DNA of 64,000 bases, from contig CABYGG010000001.1 of the NCBI GenBank assembly GCA_902518505.1, positions 124,001 to 188,000 of the forward strand, given 5' to 3'. The notes beneath the pieces are model-generated. The model saw only the letters and a program-made list of their open reading frames with translations, did no database searches and was not told the origin of the DNA. Source of the stretch: an uncultured Alphaproteobacteria bacterium. Its GTDB lineage: Bacteria > Pseudomonadota > Alphaproteobacteria > HIMB59. Of this stretch, positions 46,788-56,393 are shown piece after piece. Each line of letters starts with the position of its first letter. Position 1 is the first letter of the stretch. Both the position numbers and the translations under genes were made by a program.

Positions 46788-47489
46788 ATGAATAAAATGC
46801 TTCTCCCTTACGACATCGTAGGGGGGTCTTTCTGGTTAATTTCTGTTGGCATGATTGGTGCCACTTTATTTTTCTTTTTTGAGCGCAGCAAAGTAAGCTC
46901 GAGATTTCATACACCGATGACAATGATAGCTGTCGTATGCTTGATGTCCTCTATACATTATTTCTTCGTAAAAAATCTGTGGGTAGTCAGCGGCACCGCC
47001 CCAACTTTATTAAGATATATAGATTGGTTTCTTAACTTTCCAATGCTTGTACTTATTTTTTATGCAATGCTTATGTCAGTTGTCAAAGTTAAACAAGGCA
47101 TGTTCTGGAGATTATTGGTTGGAACTTTAGTTTTTGTTGTAGCAGGTTTCTTAGGTGCAGCGGGTTATATGAGCAAGACATTAGGTTTCATTGTTTGGTT
47201 GGCTGGATGGTTGTACATCCTTGGTGAGCTATATGTTGGAGAGGCTGGAAGAGCAAATGCTAGATGCGGAAACGAAAATGTACAAATGGTTTTCTTCTCA
47301 AACAGACTTATTATAACAATTGGATGGGCTATATATCCAATGGGATATTTCATAGAGCATTTGGGTGGGGGTATTGATCCCAACAGTGTTAATGTGATTT
47401 ATAATTTAGCAGACTTTTTAAATAAAATAGTTTTTGGTTTAATAATTTACAAAGCAGCAATACAAGACATGAGAGTTAATGGACAATAA
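46788..47489 (+). CDS. Microbial (proteorhodopsin-family) rhodopsin with D-N-I helix C motif
   Basis: 233 aa; seven hydrophobic segments; RYIDWFLNFPMLVLIFY (helix C), GWAIYPMGYF (helix F), NLADFLNKIVFGLIIY with retinal Lys213 (helix G). Confidence 0.93.
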   Translation: MNKMLLPYDIVGGSFWLISVGMIGATLFFFFERSKVSSRFHTPMTMIAVVCLMSSIHYFFVKNLWVVSGTAPTLLRYIDWFLNFPMLVLIFYAMLMSVVKVKQGMFWRLLVGTLVFVVAGFLGAAGYMSKTLGFIVWLAGWLYILGELYVGEAGRANARCGNENVQMVFFSNRLIITIGWAIYPMGYFIEHLGGGIDPNSVNVIYNLADFLNKIVFGLIIYKAAIQDMRVNGQ

Positions 47490-47516
47490 CATCAACTTAG
47501 GAGGTGATAAATAGGT

Positions 47517-49505
47517 ATGAACATTACTAGTGGTGCAGATATTATTGCGATAATAATCTTAATAGCGTTAGCAATAGCAATTATAGTTTACTTGCTACAT
47601 TGGCTGTACAGGCGTTCCTCAAAGGAAATAGCGTTTGTTAGAACTGGTATGGGTGGTGAACAAGTTGTGATCAGCGGAGGTGCCTTCGTTTTACCTATTA
47701 TTCATAACATTACCTCAGTGGGTATGAAAACTCTTTGTATAGAGGTTCAACGAAACGGCAGTAAATCTTTTATTACAAAAAATAGAATGAGGGCAGAAGT
47801 AACGGCTGAATTCTATGTAAGAGTAGCTCCTACAACTGAAGCAGTCTCAATAGCCGCGCAAACATTGGGAAATAGAACATTAGAGCCTGATCATTTAAAG
47901 GAGCTTGTTCAAGGTCGATTTGTTGATGGACTAGGTGTTGTAGCCGCAAAAATGAGCCTTGATGAAATTCAAGAGAATAGATCTGAGTACATTAAAAATG
48001 TTGCAGCTCATGTTGAAGAAGCCATTAAGCACACTGGTTTGGAGTTAGAGACTGTTTCATTGACATCTCTTAACCAAGCACCCGTGGGTGTATTCGACCC
48101 TTCAAATACATTTGATGCTGAGGGTTTAACTCAAATAACAGAATTTACTCAGTCACGTAAAAAGAAAAGAAATGATATTGAGAAAGATACAGAGGTAAGT
48201 ATTCGAAATAAAAACCTCCAGTCTATCAAGCAAACTCTTGAAATCGAAAAAGAGGAAGAATTTTCAAAGTATCAACAAAAACGTGAAATCGAACAACAAA
48301 GAGCTATTGAAAATACTGAGACAGTAAAAACAAAAGCTGAGAAAGACAAAGAGTCTGAGCTGGCTGAAATCTCTTCAGAAAAAGATATTGAGATTGCAAA
48401 GATTAGCAAGAAAGACTTTGTTGAGATGGAAAAAAGTTTACAAGAAACTAAACTTATCCAAGAAATTGAGAAAAGAAGAAAAGAACAAAATGAGTTTAAA
48501 CAACAAACTTCTATCGAGATTAAACAAAAAGATATTGAGACAGAAAAAACTATTCTTGAATTAGAAAGAGATGTTGAATTCAGTCGTCTAGAAAAACAAA
48601 GATCAGTTGATATCAAACTTGCTGAGGAAAAAGCTCAAACAGCAAAAGAAGAAGCTAGAAAAAGGTATGAGTCTGAAGAGGCTTATATTATGGCTGAGGA
48701 GCAAATTAAAAATGCAAAAACTGCTCAACAGAAAAATGTTGATGCGTTCAAAATTGCTGCTGAGCAAGAGACAAGAGTCTTAGATATTGAAAAGGCAAAA
48801 AGAATAGAAATTGAAGAAAAGCAAAAACAAATGGAAGTTCTAGAAAAATCTAAGTCAGTCTTAAAAACTAAAATGGAAGAAGAAAATGCTCGCGCTAAGG
48901 CTGTAGAAGCTGAGGAAAAAGTAAACACCATTAGAGATGTTGAACAAGCTGAGAAGACAAAAGCTCTTGGAGTAATAGACGCTAGTAAAAATGCTGAGAG
49001 AGAAAAGTTAGCATCGATGGCTGCAAAAATTAGATATGAAATTGAAGCAGCTGGCAAAAAAGCCCTTAATGAAGCGGAAAATGCTAGAAGTGATGCAAGT
49101 AGAAGAAGTGCACTTAGACAAAAACTCGCTGAAAAAATTGAGGGTATTATTAGAGAATGGGTTAGACCAATGCAAAACATTGATTCAATTAAAGTTGTCG
49201 ATGTAAATGGATTACCTGGATTTAGTCAGGGAGGAGGTGCTGAAGGAAGCGGCAACGCTGATAACCCCTCTGCGTCCTCAGGTGGATATTCCAAAAAAGG
49301 ATCTTTAGCAGATAATGTTGTGAATTCTGCTCTTCGATATAGAGCACAACAGCCGTTCTTAGATAGTCTTTTAAAAGAAATTGGTATGTCGCCCGGTGAG
49401 GCAAGTAATATCAGGAATATTTTAGGTGACTACGATGATCCTAAGAAGGACAAGCATATGAGATTTGATGAACAAGCCACAAAGACACCCAGGAAAAAGA
49501 AATAG
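47517..49505 (+). CDS. Flotillin/SPFH domain family protein
   Basis: 662 aa; N-terminal TM, VRTGMGGEQVVISGGAFVLPIIHNI, long Glu/Lys coiled-coil; strong SD ggaggtgat. Confidence 0.88.
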   Translation: MNITSGADIIAIIILIALAIAIIVYLLHWLYRRSSKEIAFVRTGMGGEQVVISGGAFVLPIIHNITSVGMKTLCIEVQRNGSKSFITKNRMRAEVTAEFYVRVAPTTEAVSIAAQTLGNRTLEPDHLKELVQGRFVDGLGVVAAKMSLDEIQENRSEYIKNVAAHVEEAIKHTGLELETVSLTSLNQAPVGVFDPSNTFDAEGLTQITEFTQSRKKKRNDIEKDTEVSIRNKNLQSIKQTLEIEKEEEFSKYQQKREIEQQRAIENTETVKTKAEKDKESELAEISSEKDIEIAKISKKDFVEMEKSLQETKLIQEIEKRRKEQNEFKQQTSIEIKQKDIETEKTILELERDVEFSRLEKQRSVDIKLAEEKAQTAKEEARKRYESEEAYIMAEEQIKNAKTAQQKNVDAFKIAAEQETRVLDIEKAKRIEIEEKQKQMEVLEKSKSVLKTKMEEENARAKAVEAEEKVNTIRDVEQAEKTKALGVIDASKNAEREKLASMAAKIRYEIEAAGKKALNEAENARSDASRRSALRQKLAEKIEGIIREWVRPMQNIDSIKVVDVNGLPGFSQGGGAEGSGNADNPSASSGGYSKKGSLADNVVNSALRYRAQQPFLDSLLKEIGMSPGEASNIRNILGDYDDPKKDKHMRFDEQATKTPRKKK

Positions 49506-49514
49506 GTATAAAAC

Positions 49515-49904
49515 ATGAGTATAGATGTAAAATCCTGGGCAAAAAAATATAAAGAGCTTACTGAAAAAGATGAAACCATAAAAGCGATGGCTAAATATTA
49601 TACTTGTTCATTTCTTTTCGACATGGGTAGTGTGAAAGTAATTATCGAGATGCATGATGGAAAGGTAAAAAATATTAATACCAACCCTGGAGGTTTAGAT
49701 CCATATGACTTTGCATTAAGGGCATCAGAGCAAACATGGAGAGAGTTTGCAAAGCCTGTTCCAAAACCTATGTTTCATGGTATCTATGCAGCCTCATTTA
49801 GAGAAGACCTTAAAATCGAGGGTAATCATTTAGTCTTAATGCAAAATCTTAGAAACTTTACTGTTCAATTTGAATTGCTAAGACAATCAGGAGTCCCAGT
49901 ATGA
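49515..49904 (+). CDS. Small hypothetical protein (possibly SCP2-like)
   Basis: 129 aa; same-strand, 9 bp after the SPFH gene; weak family resemblance only. Confidence 0.6.
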   Translation: MSIDVKSWAKKYKELTEKDETIKAMAKYYTCSFLFDMGSVKVIIEMHDGKVKNINTNPGGLDPYDFALRASEQTWREFAKPVPKPMFHGIYAASFREDLKIEGNHLVLMQNLRNFTVQFELLRQSGVPV

Positions 49905-49929
49905 TCAAGAGAATTGAAAGGAAAAATTT

Positions 49930-50793
49930 ATGGCAGTAAAACATCATGACCCAATAGGTAGATACGTTACCATCGAGGTAGATGGTCAACAGTATAAAGT
50001 CTTTTATCTTTCAAATGGAAAAGGCACTCCATTAGTATGTCAGCATACTGCTGGATGCCACAATCATCAGTGGAGAGGATTACTGGAAGATGAAGAAATT
50101 ACTCAAAATTATCAAGTTATCGCTTACGACCTTCCAAGACATGGTAAATCAGATCCACCTCATAATACAGAATGGTGGAAAGAGGAGTACAAATTAACAG
50201 CAGAGCATTACTGTAATTTTATTGTAGAACTTTGTAAGGCCTTAGACCTTGAAAACCCTATATTTATGGGTTCTTCTTTTGGAGGAAACGTGGCTCTTCA
50301 ATTAGCTCTGAAGTATCCTAATAAATTTAAAGCTGTCATTCCTGTCGAGGCTGCGCATTATTCCCCTGGCTTTTATATTGATTGGTGGAGGCATCCTCAT
50401 GCCAATGCAGCTCAAGTGTGTGGTAGTGGAGTTTGGGATTTAATGGCCCCACAATCTCCAGATATGGATAGATGGTTAACTTGGCATTATTACACTCAAG
50501 GATCAGAGGCTTTTAAAGGAGACCTTCATTTTTATTCAGTTGATCATGATTTAAGAGATGAGCTTCAAAATATCGATGGTCACAAGTGCCCTGTTATCAT
50601 GCTGACTGGTACCTATGACTACCTAACCCCTCCCGAAGCAACAGAAGATACTGCCAGACAAATAAAAGGAGGAGTTTATATTGAAATGAGAGATATTGGT
50701 CATTTCCCGATGAGTGAAAACCATGAAGTCTTTAGAGTATATTTATTAGAGGCACTCAGAATTATTAAGGAAAAGACTGATTACAACTCTTAA
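49930..50793 (+). CDS. Alpha/beta hydrolase
   Basis: YDLPRHGKSDPP, nucleophile elbow GSSFGGNVALQLALKYP, HFPMSENHE. Confidence 0.9.
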   Translation: MAVKHHDPIGRYVTIEVDGQQYKVFYLSNGKGTPLVCQHTAGCHNHQWRGLLEDEEITQNYQVIAYDLPRHGKSDPPHNTEWWKEEYKLTAEHYCNFIVELCKALDLENPIFMGSSFGGNVALQLALKYPNKFKAVIPVEAAHYSPGFYIDWWRHPHANAAQVCGSGVWDLMAPQSPDMDRWLTWHYYTQGSEAFKGDLHFYSVDHDLRDELQNIDGHKCPVIMLTGTYDYLTPPEATEDTARQIKGGVYIEMRDIGHFPMSENHEVFRVYLLEALRIIKEKTDYNS

Positions 50794-50807
50794 TTCAAGT
50801 TTGAGTT

Positions 50808-52862
50808 ATGGTCGCTAATCTTTATTGGTTTTTTTTCTTTCTTGTCCTATATATAAGCTTTTGTCTTTTTTGGGGAGCTAGAACTCTTAGAAAAAATAAA
50901 ACCCCTGAGGCTTACTATTTAGCAGATAGAAGTGTATCTCCTTGGGTATTCTTTTTCTCTGCAACAGTAACTACATTTGCAGGCATAACTATCATTTCTT
51001 TTCCATCATTAATTTATGCAGATGGATACTCTTTTCTAGCTACTGCTGCAATTGTAATAACAATTCCTCTCGGAAGTATACTATTTTTTAAAAGGCAGTG
51101 GATGCTAAGTAGAAAATTTAATTTTATCACTCCAGGAGAGATGTATTATAAATATTATCAAAGTAATACTCTTAGAATTGTAGTACTAATAATCGGATTA
51201 TTTTTTGCTGTTCCATTTCTTGGTATAATTATTGGATCAACAGGTAATGTTGTAGAGTTTATTAGCGGAGGTGAAATAACTAGAGACTCTGCAATGTGGG
51301 CACTAACTGCTGTTGTCTTATTTTATATAGTATCTGGTGGATTTAAACCCATGGTGAGTGTAAGCGTTGTTCAATCATGGTTATTTTTTGTTTTTTTCTT
51401 AGCACTTGGTGTTGGTGTATTTAATTACTTAGGAGGTTTAAGTTTTTTTGAAGACCTATCTATGGCGAATAGCTTTATATCTTTCGGAGCTTGGGGAACT
51501 ACTGGAGGTTACGGAGGCGGTGATATTTCAGGATATTTCAACGTTCCTGGTGTAATTCAGTGGGTTGCAGGTATTGGAAAAAACAACCCATTAGGAGGAC
51601 CTTGGACAGCAGTTATGATTTTATCCTTTACTCTCTCTTATATGGGTATTGTGCTTTCTCCTACATTTTCGATGTGGAGCTATTCAGTAAAATCACCGAG
51701 GTCATTTTATTTTTATCAAGTTTGGGGTTCAGGTGCTGTTGTTGGAATATTTTTATTTATATTCGCCCCTTTATTAGGTGTAGGAGCACATCTTCTTGGA
51801 GCTAATAGTATTGTTAATTCAAATGGTTTTGCCATTAACCAAATATTCCCTGAGCTAAGTCTACAAAATATATCATCTTTAATTTATGTGTTTGTTGAAA
51901 GCTTCAGTAATCTCTCACCAATCATTGTTGGATTTTTAGCAATATCCATAATTGCTGCTCTTCAATCTACATTATCTGCTTTTTTAATGACCTCAGGCAG
52001 CATGGTGGCAAGAGATCTCTATAGACCATATATCGATAGTAACCCTACATGGAAAAGGGAGTTATTAGTTGCTAGGTTAGCGATGTTGTTATTAAGCCTA
52101 GCGGCACTGTATCTTGCAACTTTTTTTGAAACTTCTCTAATACTACTTGGTGGATTAGCAATCGCTTTTGGTTTCCAATTGTTTCCTGTTTTACTTGGAA
52201 TGCTTTGGTTTAAATGGATCACAAGAGGTGGGGCAATTCTTGGACTCATCACCGGATTAGGTTTTGTAACTTTAGCTGAAACTTTTGGTCATAAGCTAAC
52301 AGGAAATTCTCTTCCTTGGGGGCGATGGCCACTAACAATCTACTCTGGGTTATGGGGTTTATTCTTTAATGTGATTGTATGTTTTTTATCCTCTATATTT
52401 GCAAGTAATGATACAGATAAAGAACATCGAGCGTCATTTCATAATTTTTTAAATGAACATATGGGTATTCACCCATCAAGAAAAAAAATAAAATCTCTTG
52501 CTTATGTCTTCTTTTTAATTTGGGCATTCTTTTCTATCGGCCCAGGGTTAATTTTCGGAAACTTAATATTTGGTAGTGCGGATCAAAGTTATGATAATTG
52601 GGTGATGGGAGTCCCTTCACTATGGGCTTACCAAATAATTTGGTGGGTAGCGGGTATATTTCTAATTTGGTTTTTAGCCAATAAGATGGACTTATCGACT
52701 TTGCCAAAAAAACCCATACTAAATGGTGATGAACATTTGGCACCTGACGATGTTGAGGAGCAAGGAAACTATATTGACAGAATGGGAGGAGGGTATGGTT
52801 GGCCACTTATATTAATAGGTATGGCTGTGGCAACTGTAATACTTTCCGTTTATGCATTATGA
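50808..52862 (+). CDS. Sodium:solute symporter (SSS) family transporter
   Basis: 684 aa multi-TM; AYYLADRSVSPWVFFFSATVTTFAGITIISFPSLIYADGYSFLA. Confidence 0.87.
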   Translation: MVANLYWFFFFLVLYISFCLFWGARTLRKNKTPEAYYLADRSVSPWVFFFSATVTTFAGITIISFPSLIYADGYSFLATAAIVITIPLGSILFFKRQWMLSRKFNFITPGEMYYKYYQSNTLRIVVLIIGLFFAVPFLGIIIGSTGNVVEFISGGEITRDSAMWALTAVVLFYIVSGGFKPMVSVSVVQSWLFFVFFLALGVGVFNYLGGLSFFEDLSMANSFISFGAWGTTGGYGGGDISGYFNVPGVIQWVAGIGKNNPLGGPWTAVMILSFTLSYMGIVLSPTFSMWSYSVKSPRSFYFYQVWGSGAVVGIFLFIFAPLLGVGAHLLGANSIVNSNGFAINQIFPELSLQNISSLIYVFVESFSNLSPIIVGFLAISIIAALQSTLSAFLMTSGSMVARDLYRPYIDSNPTWKRELLVARLAMLLLSLAALYLATFFETSLILLGGLAIAFGFQLFPVLLGMLWFKWITRGGAILGLITGLGFVTLAETFGHKLTGNSLPWGRWPLTIYSGLWGLFFNVIVCFLSSIFASNDTDKEHRASFHNFLNEHMGIHPSRKKIKSLAYVFFLIWAFFSIGPGLIFGNLIFGSADQSYDNWVMGVPSLWAYQIIWWVAGIFLIWFLANKMDLSTLPKKPILNGDEHLAPDDVEEQGNYIDRMGGGYGWPLILIGMAVATVILSVYAL

Positions 52863-52967
52863 TGATAAAATACTTAAAACTGAGGAGGAATAAGAATTTT
52901 TCGTATTGTGTTTCATTATTTGGAACAAAAAACTGTGCGAAAGGTTAACTATATCTAAAATAGAATT

Positions 52968-53396
52968 ATGTCTGATTACAGCTATAAGCACCCGTCAAAC
53001 GTCCAATTAAATAAAGGGCATAAACACACTGATGATTTTATTACCAAAAAATACATATTAAAAATGTTGAGAGATCCTCAAAAATTAAAATCTCTAATTG
53101 AAGAGCATAGAGCAACTCCAATTGGAAGGGCTGCTACTCGAGACCACGGCGTTATTCAGCACAGTCAAGATCTCCAAACATTATTAGATAAGTTAAGAAG
53201 AGGAAGTAAAGAAAATGGTTTTGTAACTGTTTGTTTAAGAAGGCATGAAGATTATAGAGTTGGAATAACAACAGGAGTTAGAGGTGAGCCAGTTGAAATT
53301 ACTGAAGACTCTTATTCATCTGAGGAAGCATGTGAACATGCAATATTTTTAAAAAGAATTAACAGACTAATTGAGGAGTATAGCGGAGAAGAGTAA
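52968..53396 (+). CDS. N,N-dimethylformamidase small (alpha) subunit-like protein
   Basis: 142 aa, directly upstream of the large-subunit-like gene with 1-bp overlap; size and order match the two-subunit DMFase arrangement. Confidence 0.65.
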   Translation: MSDYSYKHPSNVQLNKGHKHTDDFITKKYILKMLRDPQKLKSLIEEHRATPIGRAATRDHGVIQHSQDLQTLLDKLRRGSKENGFVTVCLRRHEDYRVGITTGVRGEPVEITEDSYSSEEACEHAIFLKRINRLIEEYSGEE

Positions 53397-55750
53397 TGTT
53401 AAAAATAACAGGTTATAGTGATAAGTACTCAGCTCACCCTGGCGAAGAGGTTAAATTTTATATTAATGCTGAATACAATGACAGTTATGAAGTTCAATTA
53501 GTCCGCTTAATACACGGTGATACAAATCCTGAAGGCCCAGGATATAAAGAGGCCGAAATAGATGCTAGTTGCAATGGAACCTATCAAGGGAAAAACCAGA
53601 GAATACATGGTGGATCATATATCATCATGCCCCAACACGATAATTTAAATCTAGAAAGCTTCACTATGCAGGCTTACATTTTCCCAACCACCCCTGACAA
53701 AGGCAGACAAGGAATTTTCACCAAATTTAATGAAGAAGAAAAAAAAGGCTATGGCCTTTTCGTTAATGATGAAGGCTGTTTATCTGTAGAAATTGGTGAT
53801 GGCTCTCAGGTTGTTACTGTCTCCTCAGAAAAAAAGCTTTTAAGAAAGGTCTGGTATCTGGTTATTGCAACATTTGATGCTCAATCTAGAAGGCTTACCC
53901 TTCATCAAGAACCCAGAGTTACATCTACAAATGGTGGCTTGGGTATGGCTATTTTGAATCCAATTGAAGAAACCTCAGCTATTATTGAGACCACTAGCTC
54001 AGTTTTACCTGCTGCTAATGACGCTCCATTGTTAATTGCTGCCACAACACTCAACAATAGATCAGGAAGACATATTTCTGGCGGACATTTTAAAGAGGTA
54101 CCTCACCCTATTGAATTACCTGAGCAAACAAAGACATTTAATGGAAAGATAGACAGACCTAGATTATCTAATATTGCGCTATCGAAGGCTGAAATTGAAA
54201 CACTTGCATCAAGCTATGATGAGTGTAATACCACTGTCAGGTCAACAGTCGTAGGTGCCTGGGATTTTCATGCGAATATTGGCAAAAACATTGCCTCAAC
54301 AAAGATTGTTGATACTTCTCCAAATAATCACCACGGATTTATTATTAATATGCCAAACAGAGGTATGACAGGACATAACTGGACAGCGGATGAAATGGTT
54401 TTCCATCATAAACCTGAGGAATACGGTGCAATTCATTTTCATGACGATGATATAGACGATGCAAGATGGGATGTAGACTTTACTTTAAAAGTACCTGAGG
54501 GGTTAAAAAGTGGTGTCTACGCTGCAAGACTAAGAGTAGACGGACGAGAGGAGTCAGAAAATGAGGACTATATTCCATTTTGTGTTAAACCTCCCAAGGG
54601 GACAGCAACTGCAAAAACTTTATTCTTATTGCCTACTAATAGTTACATGGCTTACTCCAATGATAATCTTGGAACCAACTCTGTGGTAGCACAATTGCTT
54701 GCAGGTAAAGTGCCTGTGCTTGAGCCAGCAGATTTATATTTAAATGAACATAGAGAATACGGGCTATCAACTTATTCACTTCACTCAGACGGACATGGTG
54801 TATCAATATCATCAAGACTAAGGCCAATCCTTAATATGAGACCAAAATACAGACATTGGCTTTCTCCTTCATTATGGCAACTCAATGCCGACTTACATCT
54901 TACTGATTGGCTAGAAGAAAAAGGTTTTGATTTTGATGTTCTGACAGACGAGGATTTGGAACATGAAGGTATAAATTTATTAAATCGTTATAAAGTTGTG
55001 ATGACTGGAAGTCACCCTGAGTATTCATCTGAGAAATATATGGATGCTCTAGAGTCATATCAAATGCAGGGTGGTAGATGTTTTTATCTAGGATCAGATG
55101 GATTTTATTGGATTAGTGAGTATCATCCTGACAACCCTAATATTACCGAAGTTCGAAAAGGTGAAGCAGGCACAAGAGCATGGACATCTAACCCAGGTGA
55201 ATACAATAATGCTTTTGATGGTAAATATGGAGGTATGTGGAGAGCTCGAGGAAGAATACCTTCTAAAGTTTGTGGGTTAACTTTCACATCTTATGGATTT
55301 GACGTGTCCTCATACTACAAAAGAGAAGAAGATAGTTTTAAACCTGAATGTTCATGGATCTTTGAGGGGATTGGAGCAGATGAGGTGATTGGTGATTTTG
55401 GTTTAGTTGGTGGAGGAGCTGCCGGTTTGGAGTTAGACAGATACGACTTAGAATTTGGAACCCCACATAATGCTTATTATTTGGCTCGCTCTCAGGATCA
55501 CTCTAATATGATGTTGCAAGTTAACGAGGAAATACATTTTGCTGTTCGTGGTTACTATGGTGGTGGTCATGAAAATCCAATGGTCAGAGCTGATATGATT
55601 TACTATAAAACACCTAACAATGGAGCAATGTTTGCACCAGGGTCTTTGGCTTGGTGCGGTAGTCTCTCACATAATAATTACAATAATAATGTCTCTAGAA
55701 TAATGGAAAATACGCTTAAAGGTTTCTTAAAGGACGGGCCTTTACCTTAA
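53396..55750 (+). CDS. N,N-dimethylformamidase large (beta) subunit-like protein
   Basis: 784 aa; LamG-like N-terminal half and C-terminal core with LPTNSYMAYSND, GLSTYSLHSDG, TGSHPEYSSEKYMDALESYQMQGGRCFYLGSDGFYW. Confidence 0.82.
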   Translation: MLKITGYSDKYSAHPGEEVKFYINAEYNDSYEVQLVRLIHGDTNPEGPGYKEAEIDASCNGTYQGKNQRIHGGSYIIMPQHDNLNLESFTMQAYIFPTTPDKGRQGIFTKFNEEEKKGYGLFVNDEGCLSVEIGDGSQVVTVSSEKKLLRKVWYLVIATFDAQSRRLTLHQEPRVTSTNGGLGMAILNPIEETSAIIETTSSVLPAANDAPLLIAATTLNNRSGRHISGGHFKEVPHPIELPEQTKTFNGKIDRPRLSNIALSKAEIETLASSYDECNTTVRSTVVGAWDFHANIGKNIASTKIVDTSPNNHHGFIINMPNRGMTGHNWTADEMVFHHKPEEYGAIHFHDDDIDDARWDVDFTLKVPEGLKSGVYAARLRVDGREESENEDYIPFCVKPPKGTATAKTLFLLPTNSYMAYSNDNLGTNSVVAQLLAGKVPVLEPADLYLNEHREYGLSTYSLHSDGHGVSISSRLRPILNMRPKYRHWLSPSLWQLNADLHLTDWLEEKGFDFDVLTDEDLEHEGINLLNRYKVVMTGSHPEYSSEKYMDALESYQMQGGRCFYLGSDGFYWISEYHPDNPNITEVRKGEAGTRAWTSNPGEYNNAFDGKYGGMWRARGRIPSKVCGLTFTSYGFDVSSYYKREEDSFKPECSWIFEGIGADEVIGDFGLVGGGAAGLELDRYDLEFGTPHNAYYLARSQDHSNMMLQVNEEIHFAVRGYYGGGHENPMVRADMIYYKTPNNGAMFAPGSLAWCGSLSHNNYNNNVSRIMENTLKGFLKDGPLP

Positions 55751-55753
55751 AGT

Positions 55754-56113
55754 ATGAAAAAACAAAATATGCAGGAGATTCCATGGGGGAAAGAGACACT
55801 TGGCGCTCTGGATACTCCGTTAAATGAATTAGAAAAAAAAGCACTTCAAAATCTAGACATCGATAAATTAAACGATATGGCAGAGTGCCTTTTTGCTTTG
55901 AATAATAGACATTATGGTCCTATTCCTGGGACATATATGGTCATGTGTGTTGAACCCGGTAAAACCTGGTGTGTTGGACAGCTCAGTGCTGATAGAGCAA
56001 AACCTTTTGTTCTTTTTCCTGAACTTGTTTTCGACTCAGTTGAAAAAGCAACAAAAGCTGCCGAAGCTCTTAAGGCTGAAAAAGCTGAGAGCGTACCATG
56101 TAGAAATATCTAA
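55754..56113 (+). CDS. Hypothetical protein
   Basis: 119 aa; tightly packed in operon; no family recognised. Confidence 0.6.
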   Translation: MKKQNMQEIPWGKETLGALDTPLNELEKKALQNLDIDKLNDMAECLFALNNRHYGPIPGTYMVMCVEPGKTWCVGQLSADRAKPFVLFPELVFDSVEKATKAAEALKAEKAESVPCRNI

Positions 56114-56117
56114 CGAC

Positions 56118-56393
56118 ATGGCTAAAGCCAATGTCATGATTGATAATCAAAAAACTAGAGTTACAGAGTGGTCTTTTGAAGTTGGGGACTCAACTGGCCA
56201 GCATATTCATGAATACGATTATGTGGTAGTGCCCTTGTTAGATGGGGAGCTAAAAATTGTTAATCATGATGGTGAGGAGACAATTTCAAAACTAGCAAAA
56301 GGTGGATCCTACTTTAGAGAAAAGGGAGTTAACCACAATGTATTTAATAACAATGATTTTATTTATAAATTTATTGAGATAGAATTTAAGTAG
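56118..56393 (+). CDS. Small cupin-like protein
   Basis: Start re-assigned to ATG 56118 because the track ORF (55914) overlaps the preceding gene; SFEVGDSTGQHIHEYDYVVVPLLDGELKIVNHDGEE...VNHNVFNNND. Confidence 0.7.
   Translation: MAKANVMIDNQKTRVTEWSFEVGDSTGQHIHEYDYVVVPLLDGELKIVNHDGEETISKLAKGGSYFREKGVNHNVFNNNDFIYKFIEIEFK

Noticed and set aside
48272-49180. Antisense ORFs of 114 and 151 aa opposite the SPFH gene
   Set aside because: Ser/Phe/Cys-rich translations are what the reverse strand of a Glu/Lys/Ala coiled coil gives; no RBS context or family features.
55914-56393. 159-aa ORF as annotated in the track
   Set aside because: First ~68 codons overlap the 55754-56113 gene in another frame; cupin homology and an ATG start at 56118.
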